From contig NZ_BMNB01000013.1 of the NCBI RefSeq assembly GCF_014646235.1, positions 62,001 to 126,000 of the forward strand: a stretch of 64,000 nucleotides of DNA. The letters are read 5' to 3'. The position numbers and the translations under genes were made by a program. Below, in pieces: positions 35,238-44,090 of the stretch. Below the pieces are notes generated by a model. That model did no database searches. It saw only the letters and a list, made by a program, of their open reading frames with translations, and had not been told where the DNA came from. Source of the stretch: Micromonospora sonchi. GTDB taxonomy: Bacteria; Actinomycetota; Actinomycetes; Mycobacteriales; Micromonosporaceae. Position 1 is the stretch's first letter. The number at the start of each line of letters is the position of its first letter.

Positions 35238-36955
35238 CGCAGTTCCTCCTCGTCGGCACGGATCACCCAGTTGGCGAACGTCTCGCCCTCGGTGCGGCCG
35301 GCCAGGTAGTGCCGGACCAGCCGCTCGACGTACTCGGGAAGTTCCTCGGCGGTCGTCTTCAGACCGCGCAGCTTGCGACCGAAGCCGGCGGTCTGCCCCG
35401 CGACCATGCCCAGCCCGCCGCCGAGGTGCACCTGGAAGCCCTCCACCTGGCGACCGTCCGGACCGGTCACCAACTGGCCCTTGAGGCCGATGTCGGCCAC
35501 CTGGGTACGCGCGCAGGCGTTCGGGCAGCCGTTGAGGTGGATGGAGATCTGGGCGTCCTTGAGGTCCTCTCCGGCGAGTCGTTCCTCCAGCCGGGCCACC
35601 AGCTCCTCACCGCGCGCCTTGGTCTCGACGATGGCGAGCTTGCAGTACTCGATGCCGGTGCAGGCCATGGTGCCACGCCGCCAGATCGACGGGCGGGCCT
35701 CCAAACCGATCCCGCGCAGCGCCGTGACCAGCGACTTCGAACGCTCCGGTGGGACGTCGAGCACCAGCAGGTTCTGGTACGGGGTGAGCCGCACCCGGCC
35801 GCTGCCGTGCGCCTCGACCACGTCCGCGAGCTGGGCCAGTTGGCTGCCGGAAACCCGCCCGACCACCGGGGCGGCACCGACGTAGTGGCGACCGTCCCGC
35901 TGGGCATGCACGCCGAGGTGGTCGATCGGCTTCTCCGGCAGATCCGGGGCGGGACCGTCGAGCAGCGTCCGGCCGAGGTACTCCTTCTCCAGCACCTCGC
36001 GGAACTTCACCACGCCCCAGTCGGCGACCAGGAACTTCAGCCGGGCCCGGTGGCGCAGCCGACGGTAGCCGTAGTCGCGGAAGATGCCGACCACGCCGGC
36101 CCAGACCTCCGCCACCTCGGCCAGGGGCACCCAGACGCCGAGCCGCTGGGCCAGCATCGGGTTGGTGGAGAGGCCACCACCGACCCACAGGTCGAAGCCG
36201 GGCCCGTGCTCGGGGTGGTCGACGCCGAGGAAGGCGATGTCGTTCGCCTCGTACGGGGTGTCCACCAGCCACGAGATCGACGTCTTGAACTTGCGGGGCA
36301 GGTTGGAGAACTCCTGGTCGCCGATGTACCGCTGGACGATCTCGTCGATCGCTGGCGAGGCGTCGATCCGCTCCGCCTCGGCCACCCCGGCCACCGGGCT
36401 GCCCAGCACGACCCGGGGGCAGTCGCCGCACGCCTCGGTGGTCTGCAACCCGACGGCCTCCAGCCGCCGCCAGATCTCCGGCACGTCCTCGATGCGGACC
36501 CAGTGGTACTGGATGTTCTGCCGGTTGGTGATGTCGGCGGTGTCCCGGGCGAACTCCCGGGAGATCTCGGCGACCGTACGCAGCTGCGCCAGGTCGAGCT
36601 GGCCGCCGTCGACGCGTACCCGCAGCATGAAGAACTCGTCTTCCAGCTCGTGCGGCTCCAGCACGGCGGTACGTCCACCGTCGATGCCCGCCTTGCGCTG
36701 CGTGTAGAGGCCCCACCAGCGGAACCGGCCGCGCAGGTCCTGCGGGTCGATGGAGGCGAAGCCCTGGTGCGCGTAGATGTTCTCGATCCGCTCGCGTACG
36801 TTGAGCGGGTTGTCGTCCTTCTTGATCCGCTCGTTGGGGTTGAGCGGCTCGCGGTGCCCGAGCGCCCACTGGCCCTCGCCGCGGGCCCGGCGCGGTGTCC
36901 GAGCGGGTCTTGCCGGGGGGTTCTCGGGGCGGGCCGGAATCTCGCTGACCACCAT
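35234..36955 (-). CDS. sirA: Ferredoxin-dependent sulfite reductase (siroheme/[4Fe-4S])
   Basis: A 573-residue nitrite/sulfite reductase that reduces sulfite to sulfide with six electrons. It has two ferrodoxin-like half domains (FFMLRVRVDGG; TNRQNIQYHWV; ACGDCPRVVLG) and the cluster/siroheme ligands CTGIEYC and NGCPNAC near 425-470. The genomic partners (CysH, chelatase) point to sulfite and not nitrite. GGAGG is eight bases before ATG 36955. First structural gene of the operon; the 5' leader carries the leader-peptide ORF at 37094-37180. Confidence 0.95.
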   Translation of the reverse strand: MVVSEIPARPENPPARPARTPRRARGEGQWALGHREPLNPNERIKKDDNPLNVRERIENIYAHQGFASIDPQDLRGRFRWWGLYTQRKAGIDGGRTAVLEPHELEDEFFMLRVRVDGGQLDLAQLRTVAEISREFARDTADITNRQNIQYHWVRIEDVPEIWRRLEAVGLQTTEACGDCPRVVLGSPVAGVAEAERIDASPAIDEIVQRYIGDQEFSNLPRKFKTSISWLVDTPYEANDIAFLGVDHPEHGPGFDLWVGGGLSTNPMLAQRLGVWVPLAEVAEVWAGVVGIFRDYGYRRLRHRARLKFLVADWGVVKFREVLEKEYLGRTLLDGPAPDLPEKPIDHLGVHAQRDGRHYVGAAPVVGRVSGSQLAQLADVVEAHGSGRVRLTPYQNLLVLDVPPERSKSLVTALRGIGLEARPSIWRRGTMACTGIEYCKLAIVETKARGEELVARLEERLAGEDLKDAQISIHLNGCPNACARTQVADIGLKGQLVTGPDGRQVEGFQVHLGGGLGMVAGQTAGFGRKLRGLKTTAEELPEYVERLVRHYLAGRTEGETFANWVIRADEEELR

Positions 36956-37093
36956 CGCGGCGTCCTCCGTTGTCTGCAGTGCCTCGGTCGGGTACCACAA
37001 ACGCGACGACCGGCTCCCGATGGGGCCGTGGACAACGGTGTCATGGGGGCGGCCGGCGCGCTGCGTGCCCGAGGCAGGATTGGTCGGGCGTCG

Positions 37094-37180
37094 TCAGTGA
37101 GCCGGACAGATGGCGCTGAACACGCGGCCGTAGTCCACGTGGCGACGGGCCACGAGGCGACGGACTAGGGCAGCAGCCAT
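37094..37180 (-). CDS. Putative Cys-containing leader peptide of the sulfite reductase operon
   Basis: A 28-residue ORF with GGAAG ten bases before the ATG (an in-frame ATG at 37189 would add three residues including one Cys). The sequence has a basic N-terminal half, then ARRHVDYGRV and SAICPAH. The (R)RHVDxxRVxSAIC pattern matches short actinobacterial peptides annotated as putative leader peptides upstream of sulfur-assimilation genes. The 138 bp to sirA contain complementary TGCCTCGG/CCGAGGCA segments (36980-36987 and 37069-37076) that could form an attenuation stem. Cysteine-responsive attenuation is inference. Confidence 0.65.
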   Translation of the reverse strand: MAAALVRRLVARRHVDYGRVFSAICPAH

Positions 37181-37293
37181 GCACGCCATGCTTCCACATC
37201 CCGGCCGGGCCGGCCAATGACCGCGTGGGCGATCCCACATCACGGGCGCCGGCTGAGTCACCCGCGAGCTACGCCCTGTGGCAGGCTCGCGAC

Positions 37294-38853
37294 ATGGGTG
37301 ATTTGTCGGGTAAGTCGGTCCCGATCGCCGGCACCGGGGTCCGACTCAACGGCCTGCGCCTGCGCGCCCTGCCGGTGTGGCTGGTGCCGGCCGGCGTCAC
37401 CCTGATCGTGACGCTGGCCGGGTTGGACGCCGCCCAGCCGTGGCGGGACGAGTTGGCCACCTGGAGCGCCGCCAGCCGGCCGGTGAGCGGACTGCTCCGG
37501 CTGGCCGGCACCATCGACGCCGCCACCGTGCCGTACTACCTGCTCATGCACGCCTGGGTGGCGGTCGCCGGTGACTCGGTGGCCGCGCTGCGCCTGCCGT
37601 CCGCGCTGGCGATGGCGGCGGCGGCCGGGCTGACCGCCGGGCTCGGGCAACGGCTCTGCGACGCCCGCGTCGGCACCCTCGCCGGCCTGCTGTTCGCGGT
37701 ACTACCCGGCACCGCCCGGTACGCCCAGGAAGCCCGACCGTACGCCCTGGCCTGCGCGCTGGCCGTGCTGAGCACCCTGCTGCTGGTCGATGCGCTGCGC
37801 CGTCCCGGCCGGAGCCGCTGGGCCGCGTACGCCGCCGCGACCACCGCCCTGGGACTGACCCACCTGATCGCCCTCACCCTGCTCGCCGCCCACGCCGTAG
37901 CGGTGCTCGGCACCGTCACCGGCCCCGACCGGCGGCAGTCCGACCGACCCCGGCCGAACCAGGGACGGCCGGGTTCGCATCCAGCGCCGCCGGACCCAGC
38001 CCGGTCGGACCGGTGGCGTGCCGCCTGGCCGTGGCTCGCCGCCCTGGTGCCGGTGGTGCTCGCCGTGGCGCCGCTGGCGCTGCTGTCCTCCGGCCAACGG
38101 ACCCGGCAACTGGACTGGGTGGACGGCAGCCGCCCTGCGGACCTGGCGGCGCTGCCCGGTGGGGTGGCACAGAGCGGCGTGGTCGGCGGCGTGCTGGTCG
38201 GGCTCGCCGCGCTCGGTCTGGTCCGGGCCGGTCGGCGGATGGTGCTGCCGGCGAGCTGTGTCGTACTCCCGGTGTCGCTGCTCTTCCTCGCCGGGCTGGT
38301 CGTACCGCTGTGGGTTCCTCGCTACCTGCTCTTCGTGGTGCCCTTCGCCTGTCTGCTGGCCGGCGGAGCGCTGGCGTCCGCGCGGTTGCCGGGCGCGCTG
38401 ATGGTGGTGGTCCTGGCCGGACTGCTCGGCCTCCCCGACCAGATCGCGCTGCGCCGCAGCCACGAGTGGCCCCGGACCGCGACGGTGGACTACCGGGGCG
38501 CGGCCCGGATCGTAGCGGCGGGCCACCGCGCCGGCGACGCGGTGGTCTACTCGCCCCGGGACGGCTGGCTCTTCCTCGATCTCGGTCTCCGGTACCACCT
38601 GGGCGAGCAGACGCCCAGGGACGTGCTGCTGGTTGCGGACCAGGAGCACCGGGGCGACCTGTGGGCCACCGAGTGCGAGCGACCGGCCGAGTGCCTCGCC
38701 GGCACCGACCGGGTCTGGCTGGTGCTGGCCGGCCACCACCGCGACCCCCTCACCGCCGTCCCCGCACCCAAGGGCGCCGCCCTCCGCGCCAACTACCACG
38801 TGGCCCAGATCTGGCCCCGCCCCAACCTCACCATCGCCCTCCTGACCCGCTGA
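37294..38853 (+). CDS. GT39/ArnT-like polytopic membrane glycosyltransferase (GT-C fold)
   Basis: A 519-residue membrane protein with about ten TMs. The first periplasmic loop carries the Asp-Glu pair in AQPWRDELATWS, which is the GT-C catalytic motif, and LRLPSALAMAAAAG follows as in PMT/ArnT relatives. A cytoplasmic low-complexity insert (about 210-245, Pro/Arg-rich) separates TM groups. The C-terminal 110 residues form a soluble extracytoplasmic domain. It transfers a sugar from a polyprenyl-phosphate donor to an unknown acceptor. ATG 37294 is preferred over an earlier ATG at 37225, which adds a polar extension. Confidence 0.8.
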   Translation: MGDLSGKSVPIAGTGVRLNGLRLRALPVWLVPAGVTLIVTLAGLDAAQPWRDELATWSAASRPVSGLLRLAGTIDAATVPYYLLMHAWVAVAGDSVAALRLPSALAMAAAAGLTAGLGQRLCDARVGTLAGLLFAVLPGTARYAQEARPYALACALAVLSTLLLVDALRRPGRSRWAAYAAATTALGLTHLIALTLLAAHAVAVLGTVTGPDRRQSDRPRPNQGRPGSHPAPPDPARSDRWRAAWPWLAALVPVVLAVAPLALLSSGQRTRQLDWVDGSRPADLAALPGGVAQSGVVGGVLVGLAALGLVRAGRRMVLPASCVVLPVSLLFLAGLVVPLWVPRYLLFVVPFACLLAGGALASARLPGALMVVVLAGLLGLPDQIALRRSHEWPRTATVDYRGAARIVAAGHRAGDAVVYSPRDGWLFLDLGLRYHLGEQTPRDVLLVADQEHRGDLWATECERPAECLAGTDRVWLVLAGHHRDPLTAVPAPKGAALRANYHVAQIWPRPNLTIALLTR

Positions 38854-38858
38854 GCGGA

Positions 38859-40427
38859 TCAGGAGGTGGCGCGGGTGAGGGGGACGGTCAGCAGGGCTTC
38901 GGTGCCGCCGGTGGCGCCGGGACGCAGCTCGATGCTGCCGCGCAGTTCGCCAGTGACCAGGGCACGGACGATCTGGAGGCCGAGCTTGCGACCGCCGTCG
39001 GCGTCGAAGTCGGGCGGCAGTCCGCGTCCGTTGTCGGCGACCGTGACGTGCAACATCCTGCGGGACCGGTGCGCGGAGACCACCACCTCGGGCACCACCG
39101 CGGGCTCCGCCACCACCGACCCAGCCACCACCGGCTCCGCCACCACCTGTGCCGGGAGATCCTCATCGGCCGGAGGGAAACCGTGTTCGACGGCGTTGAG
39201 CAACAATTCGTTGAGGGCCATCACCAGCGAGGTGGCGATCTCGGCAGGCAGTACGCCGAAGCTGCCCTCGCGCCGCATCCCGACGCTCACCTCGGTCGCC
39301 GCCACCTCGGTCGCCGCGCTCGCCACCCGGTCGACGATGCCGTCGAACTCGACCGCCTCGTCGCTGGACATGGAGAGCGTCTCGTGCACCAGGGCGATCG
39401 ACGCCACCCGGCGTACGGACTCCTCCAGCGCCACCCGCGCCTCCGGGATGCCGACCCGACGGGCCTGCAGACGCAGTAGCGCGGCCACGGTCTGGAGGTT
39501 GTTCTTCACCCGGTGGTGGATCTCCCGGATGGTGGCGTCCTTGGTGATCAGGGCCCGATCCCGGCGACGTACCTCGGTGATGTCGCGGACCAGCACCAGC
39601 GCGCCGATCGGCACTCCGGCAGGCATCAGCGGCAGGGCCCGGGTGAGCATGGTCGCGCCGCGCGCATCGATTTCCCGCCGCGGCGGCGGCTCGCCGCGCA
39701 GCGCGGCGAGGATGCCATTCGCGGCGTCGGTGCCCTCCAGCGGATCGCCGGCCAGCCGGCGGTGCAGCGCCGCGAGATCCTCACCGACCAGGTGGGCGGC
39801 GTAGCCCAGCCGCCGGTACGCCGACTGCGCGTTCGGGCTGGCGTACGTGACCTTGCCGCTCGCGTCCAGCCGCACCAGGCCGTCACCGACCCGGGGCGCC
39901 GAGGTGGTCTCGCCGGGGTGCCGGGGCGGCGGGAAGGTGCCATCGGCGATCATCTGGGCCAGGTCGTCGGCCGTGGTCAGGTAGTTCAGCTCCAGTTGGC
40001 TGGGGGTGCGGGCGGTGGACAGGTTGGTGTCCCGGCCCACCACGGCGATCACCTCGCCGGACTCACCGTCGGCGGTGCGCAGACGGACCGGGATCGCCTC
40101 GTGGCGGGCGGGCACGTCGCCGTACCAGACCGGATCGCCTTCCCGCCAGATCCGCCCCTGCCCGTACGCGACATCCAGGTGCGCCACTTCCGGGCCGCCG
40201 ACGAACCGCCCCACCTGGTCGTCCTGGTACGCGGTGGGCGCGGTGGTGGGGCGGACCTGGGCGGCGCAGAGGAAGCTGTCCTCGCCGTTCACCGGCACCC
40301 AGAGCAGCAGGTCGGCGAAGGAGAGATCGGACAGCAGCTGCCAGTCACCGGCGAGGCGGTGCAGGTGATCGATGTCGGCCGGGCGCAGACGGGTGTGCTC
40401 CTCGGCAAGGTCACGCAGCGTGGACAC
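38859..40427 (-). CDS. PdtaS-type soluble sensor histidine kinase
   Basis: A 522-residue cytoplasmic kinase: a GAF-like N-terminal domain (about 1-150), a PAS domain (about 180-290), HisKA_2 with the phospho-acceptor His in REIHHRVKNNLQ (about 318), and an HATPase with NAVEHG and ADNGRGLP. This is the layout of PdtaS, which signals to the ANTAR-type RNA-binding regulator PdtaR in mycobacteria. No ANTAR gene is nearby. The ATPase domain carries a Val/Ala/Pro-rich insert of about 25 residues after the N-box. GTG start at 40427. Confidence 0.9.
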   Translation of the reverse strand: MSTLRDLAEEHTRLRPADIDHLHRLAGDWQLLSDLSFADLLLWVPVNGEDSFLCAAQVRPTTAPTAYQDDQVGRFVGGPEVAHLDVAYGQGRIWREGDPVWYGDVPARHEAIPVRLRTADGESGEVIAVVGRDTNLSTARTPSQLELNYLTTADDLAQMIADGTFPPPRHPGETTSAPRVGDGLVRLDASGKVTYASPNAQSAYRRLGYAAHLVGEDLAALHRRLAGDPLEGTDAANGILAALRGEPPPRREIDARGATMLTRALPLMPAGVPIGALVLVRDITEVRRRDRALITKDATIREIHHRVKNNLQTVAALLRLQARRVGIPEARVALEESVRRVASIALVHETLSMSSDEAVEFDGIVDRVASAATEVAATEVSVGMRREGSFGVLPAEIATSLVMALNELLLNAVEHGFPPADEDLPAQVVAEPVVAGSVVAEPAVVPEVVVSAHRSRRMLHVTVADNGRGLPPDFDADGGRKLGLQIVRALVTGELRGSIELRPGATGGTEALLTVPLTRATS

Positions 40428-40452
40428 GTCGACCAGGGTGCCACGCGGCCGG

Positions 40453-41505
40453 TCACATCGTCGCGGTGACCTTCTTCAACCCTCGTGGCGCGTCCGGATC
40501 CTCGCCCCGGGCCAGGGCCAGAGCCAGGGCGAGCCGTTGCAGCGGCAGGATGTCCAGCAGCGGGGCGTACCGCTCGTCGACCGCCGGCACGGCGAGGCGG
40601 GTGGCCGCCTCGACCTCGGCGGAGCCGATCACCACCACGTCGGCGCGGCGCTCGCCGAGCCGGGGCAGCACGTCGACCATCGACCGCCCGCCCGGCCCGC
40701 CCCCGACCACCGCCAGCACCGGCACGTCCGGAGCGGTCATGGCCAGCGGACCGTGCAGCAGGTCGGCGCCGGAGAAGGCCAACGCCGGCAGGTACGACGT
40801 CTCCATCAGCTTCAACGCCGCTTCCCGGGCGGTCGGGTACGCGTACCCCCGGCCGGTGGTGACCAGATGGGCGGCGAAACGGTAACGCGGAGCGAGCTGG
40901 GCCGGGGTGGGGTCGGCCAGCGTTCGGGCGGCCAGTTCGGGCAGGGCGGCCAGGGCGTGCCGTTCCTCGGCGGGCAGCGCGCCGTCGCCGGCCCGGATCC
41001 CCTCCACCAGCAGCAGCAGGGCCAGCAGCTCGGCGGTGTACGTCTTGGTGGCCGCCACCGCCCGTTCGTGCCCGGCGGCGATGTCGACGGAGAGCTCGGC
41101 GGCCTGCGTCAGCGGCGAATCCGGCGCGTTGGTCACCGCGAGGGTGAGCGCGCCGGCGTCCCGGGCGACCCGGAGCACCTCGGTCAGGTCGGGCGAACCA
41201 CCGCTCTGGCTGACCGCGACGACCAGGGCGTCGGAGAAATCCGGACGGGCGCCGAAGAGGGTGATCGCGCTCGGTGAGGCGAGGCCGGCCGGCAGACCGA
41301 GACGGATCTCGGTGAGGTAGGTCCCGTACAGCGCGGCGTGGTCGGAGGTCCCCCGCGCGGTGAACACCACGTGCCGCGGCCGGCGCTCGGCGACGGCCGC
41401 CGCGACCCGGGCGATCGGAGCGGCGTGGTCGGTGGAGAGCAGTCGCTCGTAACCCGCCGGCTGCTCGTCGATGTCGGCGGCCATGCCGCCCCCTGGGCGC
41501 GTCAC
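40453..41505 (-). CDS. Double-SIS domain sugar-phosphate isomerase (GlmS C-domain-like)
   Basis: A 350-residue protein of two SIS domains (about 30-165 and 200-340). It has VVFTARGTSDHAALYG, the phosphosugar loop SQSGGSPD, KTYTAELLAL, and EAALKLMETSY as in the isomerase half of GlmS. The N-terminal glutaminase domain is missing, so it cannot take ammonia from glutamine; NagB2/AgaS-like deaminase-isomerase or a regulator are options. GTG 41505 follows GGGAGGAG by five bases, which decides the start. It lies 26 bp upstream of the PdtaS-like kinase gene, probably in the same transcript. Confidence 0.87.
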   Translation of the reverse strand: MTRPGGGMAADIDEQPAGYERLLSTDHAAPIARVAAAVAERRPRHVVFTARGTSDHAALYGTYLTEIRLGLPAGLASPSAITLFGARPDFSDALVVAVSQSGGSPDLTEVLRVARDAGALTLAVTNAPDSPLTQAAELSVDIAAGHERAVAATKTYTAELLALLLLVEGIRAGDGALPAEERHALAALPELAARTLADPTPAQLAPRYRFAAHLVTTGRGYAYPTAREAALKLMETSYLPALAFSGADLLHGPLAMTAPDVPVLAVVGGGPGGRSMVDVLPRLGERRADVVVIGSAEVEAATRLAVPAVDERYAPLLDILPLQRLALALALARGEDPDAPRGLKKVTATM

Positions 41506-41677
41506 AGAAGCTCCTCCCCTGCGCACTCTCCGCGCATTTCCTGCTCAATCTTGCATCGTTGATCCGAATTCAGCAATCAAACGATCAGCATCGCGCAGCC
41601 GATCACCAAAACTCGATGCTGTCACCTACGCTGACCCGACCTCACCGCCCAACCGGTACCGACAGCGAGAGGATGAC

Positions 41678-43414
41678 GTGGCCGAGGGAACGGACGGCCG
41701 GGCGTTGCCGGCGACGGAGGAACTGGCCCTGGCCCGGCGGGCCCTGGACGCCGGCGACCTGGCACACGCCGCCAACCATGTCGCGGGCGCGCTGGTCCGG
41801 GCCCCGACCCTGCCCGAGGTGCACGAAACCCTCGCCCGGCTCGCCGCAGCCAGCGTGGACGGCGGGCTGGACCTCTTTCCGCTGCAACACCACACCTTCG
41901 TGGGTGCGGTGGTCGCCCGGGCACACCTGCTCGCCGCGGCCGGCCGCCCCGCCGAAGGTCTCGACCTGTTGGTCGCCGCCACCGCGCACGCGCCCGGAGC
42001 GGACTGGGCCGGGGTGCCCTGGGTCACCTCTCCCGAGTTGGCCGAACGGATCGGCCCGGACCGTGCGGTCCAGGTCCTCATGCAGGTCTGCGCCGCCGCC
42101 CCGGACCCCGTGCCAGTGGCCGACCGTCCGGCGCTGGCCGCCTACCTGACGCTGGCCCGCAACGCGATCACCGTCCATCCCGAGCACGGCCTGCTGCTGG
42201 GCACGGCGTCCGCGCTGGCCCGACGGGTGGGCGAGGTCACGCTCGCGGTCCGCTGGGCCGCCCGGGGCGTACGCGCGGCACCGTCGAAGATGGGCGAGGT
42301 CTGGCTCGGGTACGCGCTGCGCAGCGCCGGGCGGACTCGGGAGGCCCTGGCCGCGCTCCGTCGCGCCGTCGACCACGACCCGGACGACCTGGCGGTGTAC
42401 GCCGACATCGCCGGCACACTGGCCGACCACGGCCGGCTGGAGGAGGCGCTGGGCTGGATCGAGCACGCGCTGGTCCGCAACCCGTCCTTCGACTGCGCGG
42501 TGCACACCGCGCACCGGCTGCGGTTCCAGCACGACGGGGACGTCCGCCACCTGGTCGAGTTGGCCGACTTCATCCGGGACCACCCGGACGACTCGCACGA
42601 GCACGGCGACCTGGCCGAGTGCTGCCGCGGCCACCCCTGGTTGGGGCAGCTGACCCCACCCGCACCGAGCCCGGCGACCGCTGCCCCGGGCCCGGCCGGT
42701 TCCGAGGCCGGCTCCACCGGCGTCGACCCGACGCCCTCGACGGTGGGCCCGGCCGCGTCGGTCACCGGGCTCGATGCGGTGGCGACCATGGTGGGCCCGA
42801 CCGCGTCGCCGCCCTCGGCCGAGGCGGCCCGCCGGCTCCGTCAGCTCGCCCATCCGGCGTGGCCGCACCCACCCGCGGCGTACGACACGGCAGTCACGCT
42901 GGCCACCCTGGACCTGGCCGACCTGCTCGGCCTGCTGGCCCACCCGCCGGAGACGCCGCAGACCGCGCTGGGCCGGGTGCTGTCCGGGCAGGACCCTTCG
43001 CTGTGGATCCGGTGCGTGCAGGTGTGGACCTGTCTCGGCCTGCTGCACCACCGCACCGACGAACCCTGGGCGGACTCGACCCGGCGGCGGGTGCTGGTGG
43101 GGCTGGCCGAGGGGGTCGAGGGGGTTGCCGAGGCGGCCCTGTTCGCACTGGTGACCGCTGCCTGGGTGGATCCGTCCGTACGGGCCGACGTGGCCCAGCT
43201 GGTCGCCGACCGGCTGACGGCGGCCCGGGAGCGGGCCGTCCTGTCGCTGGCCCATCTGGCCCTGGCCACCCCCGGCCTGGACAAGGACACCACCGCGCTG
43301 GCCCGAGAGCTGGCCGGGGTGCGGGGCACTTGCCGCGACCGCCTGCGGGCGCTGCTGCGTCGTCTGCTGCGGATGTTCCGGCCGCGCCTGCCCGGCCCGC
43401 CACCCCCACCCTGA
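41678..43414 (+). CDS. TPR-containing protein with a helical C-terminal region
   Basis: A 578-residue soluble protein. Residues 5-310 are helical repeats of TPR type (ALARRALDAGDLAHAANHV; ALRSAGRTREALAALRRAV; AGTLADHGRLEEALGWIEHAL). A Pro/Ser/Thr-rich hinge (about 325-380) follows, then an all-helical domain that resembles HEAT-like repeats. GTG 41678 has GAGAGGATGAC directly upstream. No enzyme motif. It probably serves as a scaffold. It ends at the paired-hairpin element and converges with the biotinyl carrier gene. Confidence 0.75.
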   Translation: MAEGTDGRALPATEELALARRALDAGDLAHAANHVAGALVRAPTLPEVHETLARLAAASVDGGLDLFPLQHHTFVGAVVARAHLLAAAGRPAEGLDLLVAATAHAPGADWAGVPWVTSPELAERIGPDRAVQVLMQVCAAAPDPVPVADRPALAAYLTLARNAITVHPEHGLLLGTASALARRVGEVTLAVRWAARGVRAAPSKMGEVWLGYALRSAGRTREALAALRRAVDHDPDDLAVYADIAGTLADHGRLEEALGWIEHALVRNPSFDCAVHTAHRLRFQHDGDVRHLVELADFIRDHPDDSHEHGDLAECCRGHPWLGQLTPPAPSPATAAPGPAGSEAGSTGVDPTPSTVGPAASVTGLDAVATMVGPTASPPSAEAARRLRQLAHPAWPHPPAAYDTAVTLATLDLADLLGLLAHPPETPQTALGRVLSGQDPSLWIRCVQVWTCLGLLHHRTDEPWADSTRRRVLVGLAEGVEGVAEAALFALVTAAWVDPSVRADVAQLVADRLTAARERAVLSLAHLALATPGLDKDTTALARELAGVRGTCRDRLRALLRRLLRMFRPRLPGPPPPP

Positions 43415-43418
43415 CGAA

Positions 43419-43473
43419 TGTTAAGAAGGGACCCTTCCTATACACCAGGCGTTAACAGGGGGCCCTTCCTTTC
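43419..43473 (+). repeat. Paired-hairpin repeat, copy 2
   Basis: GTTAAGAAGGGACCCTTCC and GTTAACAGGGGGCCCTTCC joined by TATACACCAGGC, lying between two convergent genes. One arm base differs from copy 1 (A for G), which weakens the first stem. Confidence 0.8.
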
Positions 43474-43687
43474 AACCGATCACCGCGATCAGGTCACCGT
43501 CCTGCACCACGTCGCCCTCGTTCACCGCGAGCTGCTGCACGACGCCGTCGGACTCGGCCACCACCGGAATCTCCATCTTCATCGACTCCAGGATCACCAG
43601 GGTGTCCCCCTCGGACACGGTGTCCCCGGCCGACGCGACGACCTTCCAGACGTTCGCCACCATCTCTGCGCGGATCTCCTCGGCCAT
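43472..43687 (-). CDS. Small biotinyl/lipoyl carrier protein
   Basis: A 71-residue stand-alone biotinyl-domain protein. The modified Lys is in ESMKME, flanked by VASAGDTVSEGDTL and NEGDVVQDGDLIAV. GGAG sits just before the ATG at 43687. Such free carriers occur next to sigR in many actinobacteria; whether this one is biotinylated and which carboxylase it serves is unknown. Its last bases touch the paired-hairpin element. Confidence 0.88.
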   Translation of the reverse strand: MAEEIRAEMVANVWKVVASAGDTVSEGDTLVILESMKMEIPVVAESDGVVQQLAVNEGDVVQDGDLIAVIG

Positions 43688-43889
43688 CTCCGGCCCCTCT
43701 CTCGCGACTGTCTGCGCAGTATCCAATCATGTGGGGGCCGGCAGCTGGTCCACGGCGGAACCGCCCCCGGCCGCGCCGGGACCTCGGACCACGACTTAGC
43801 ATCAACGGGTCGGACCGGCGGCCCAGGGACGACCGGTGCATGCCCGGGGCCCGAGGTCCTGGGCAGGCGATCATCACGAGGAGGTCAGC

Positions 43890-43964
43890 ATGGCGAAGAA
43901 GGCCCGCAAGAAGAAGGCCCGTAGGAAGAGCGCCGCCAACCACGGCAAGCGCCCCAACTCCTGA
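43890..43964 (+). CDS. 50S ribosomal protein bL37 (24 aa)
   Basis: A 24-residue, very basic peptide (MAKKARKKKARRKSAANHGK followed by RPNS). It matches the actinobacterial ribosomal protein bL37 found in mycobacterial 50S subunits; the ANHGKRPN ending is diagnostic. GAGGAGG lies five bases before the ATG. A strong hairpin at 44002-44031 ends the transcript. It was too short for routine gene calling. Confidence 0.9.
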   Translation: MAKKARKKKARRKSAANHGKRPNS

Positions 43965-44001
43965 GCGGGTGGACCGGACCGCGTCGCGGACCGGACAGCA
44001 G

Positions 44002-44031
44002 GACGCCGGTGGCCTGTCGGCCACCGGCGTC
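44002..44031. terminator. Hairpin between bL37 and rsrA
   Basis: Perfect 13-base arms GACGCCGGTGGCC and GGCCACCGGCGTC with loop TGTC; located between convergent genes and usable by both. Confidence 0.8.
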
Positions 44032-44090
44032 GTCGTTGTCGGCTCGTCTTGCCTGCTCGTCCTTGCTGGCTCGTCGTTGTCGGCGTGCGC

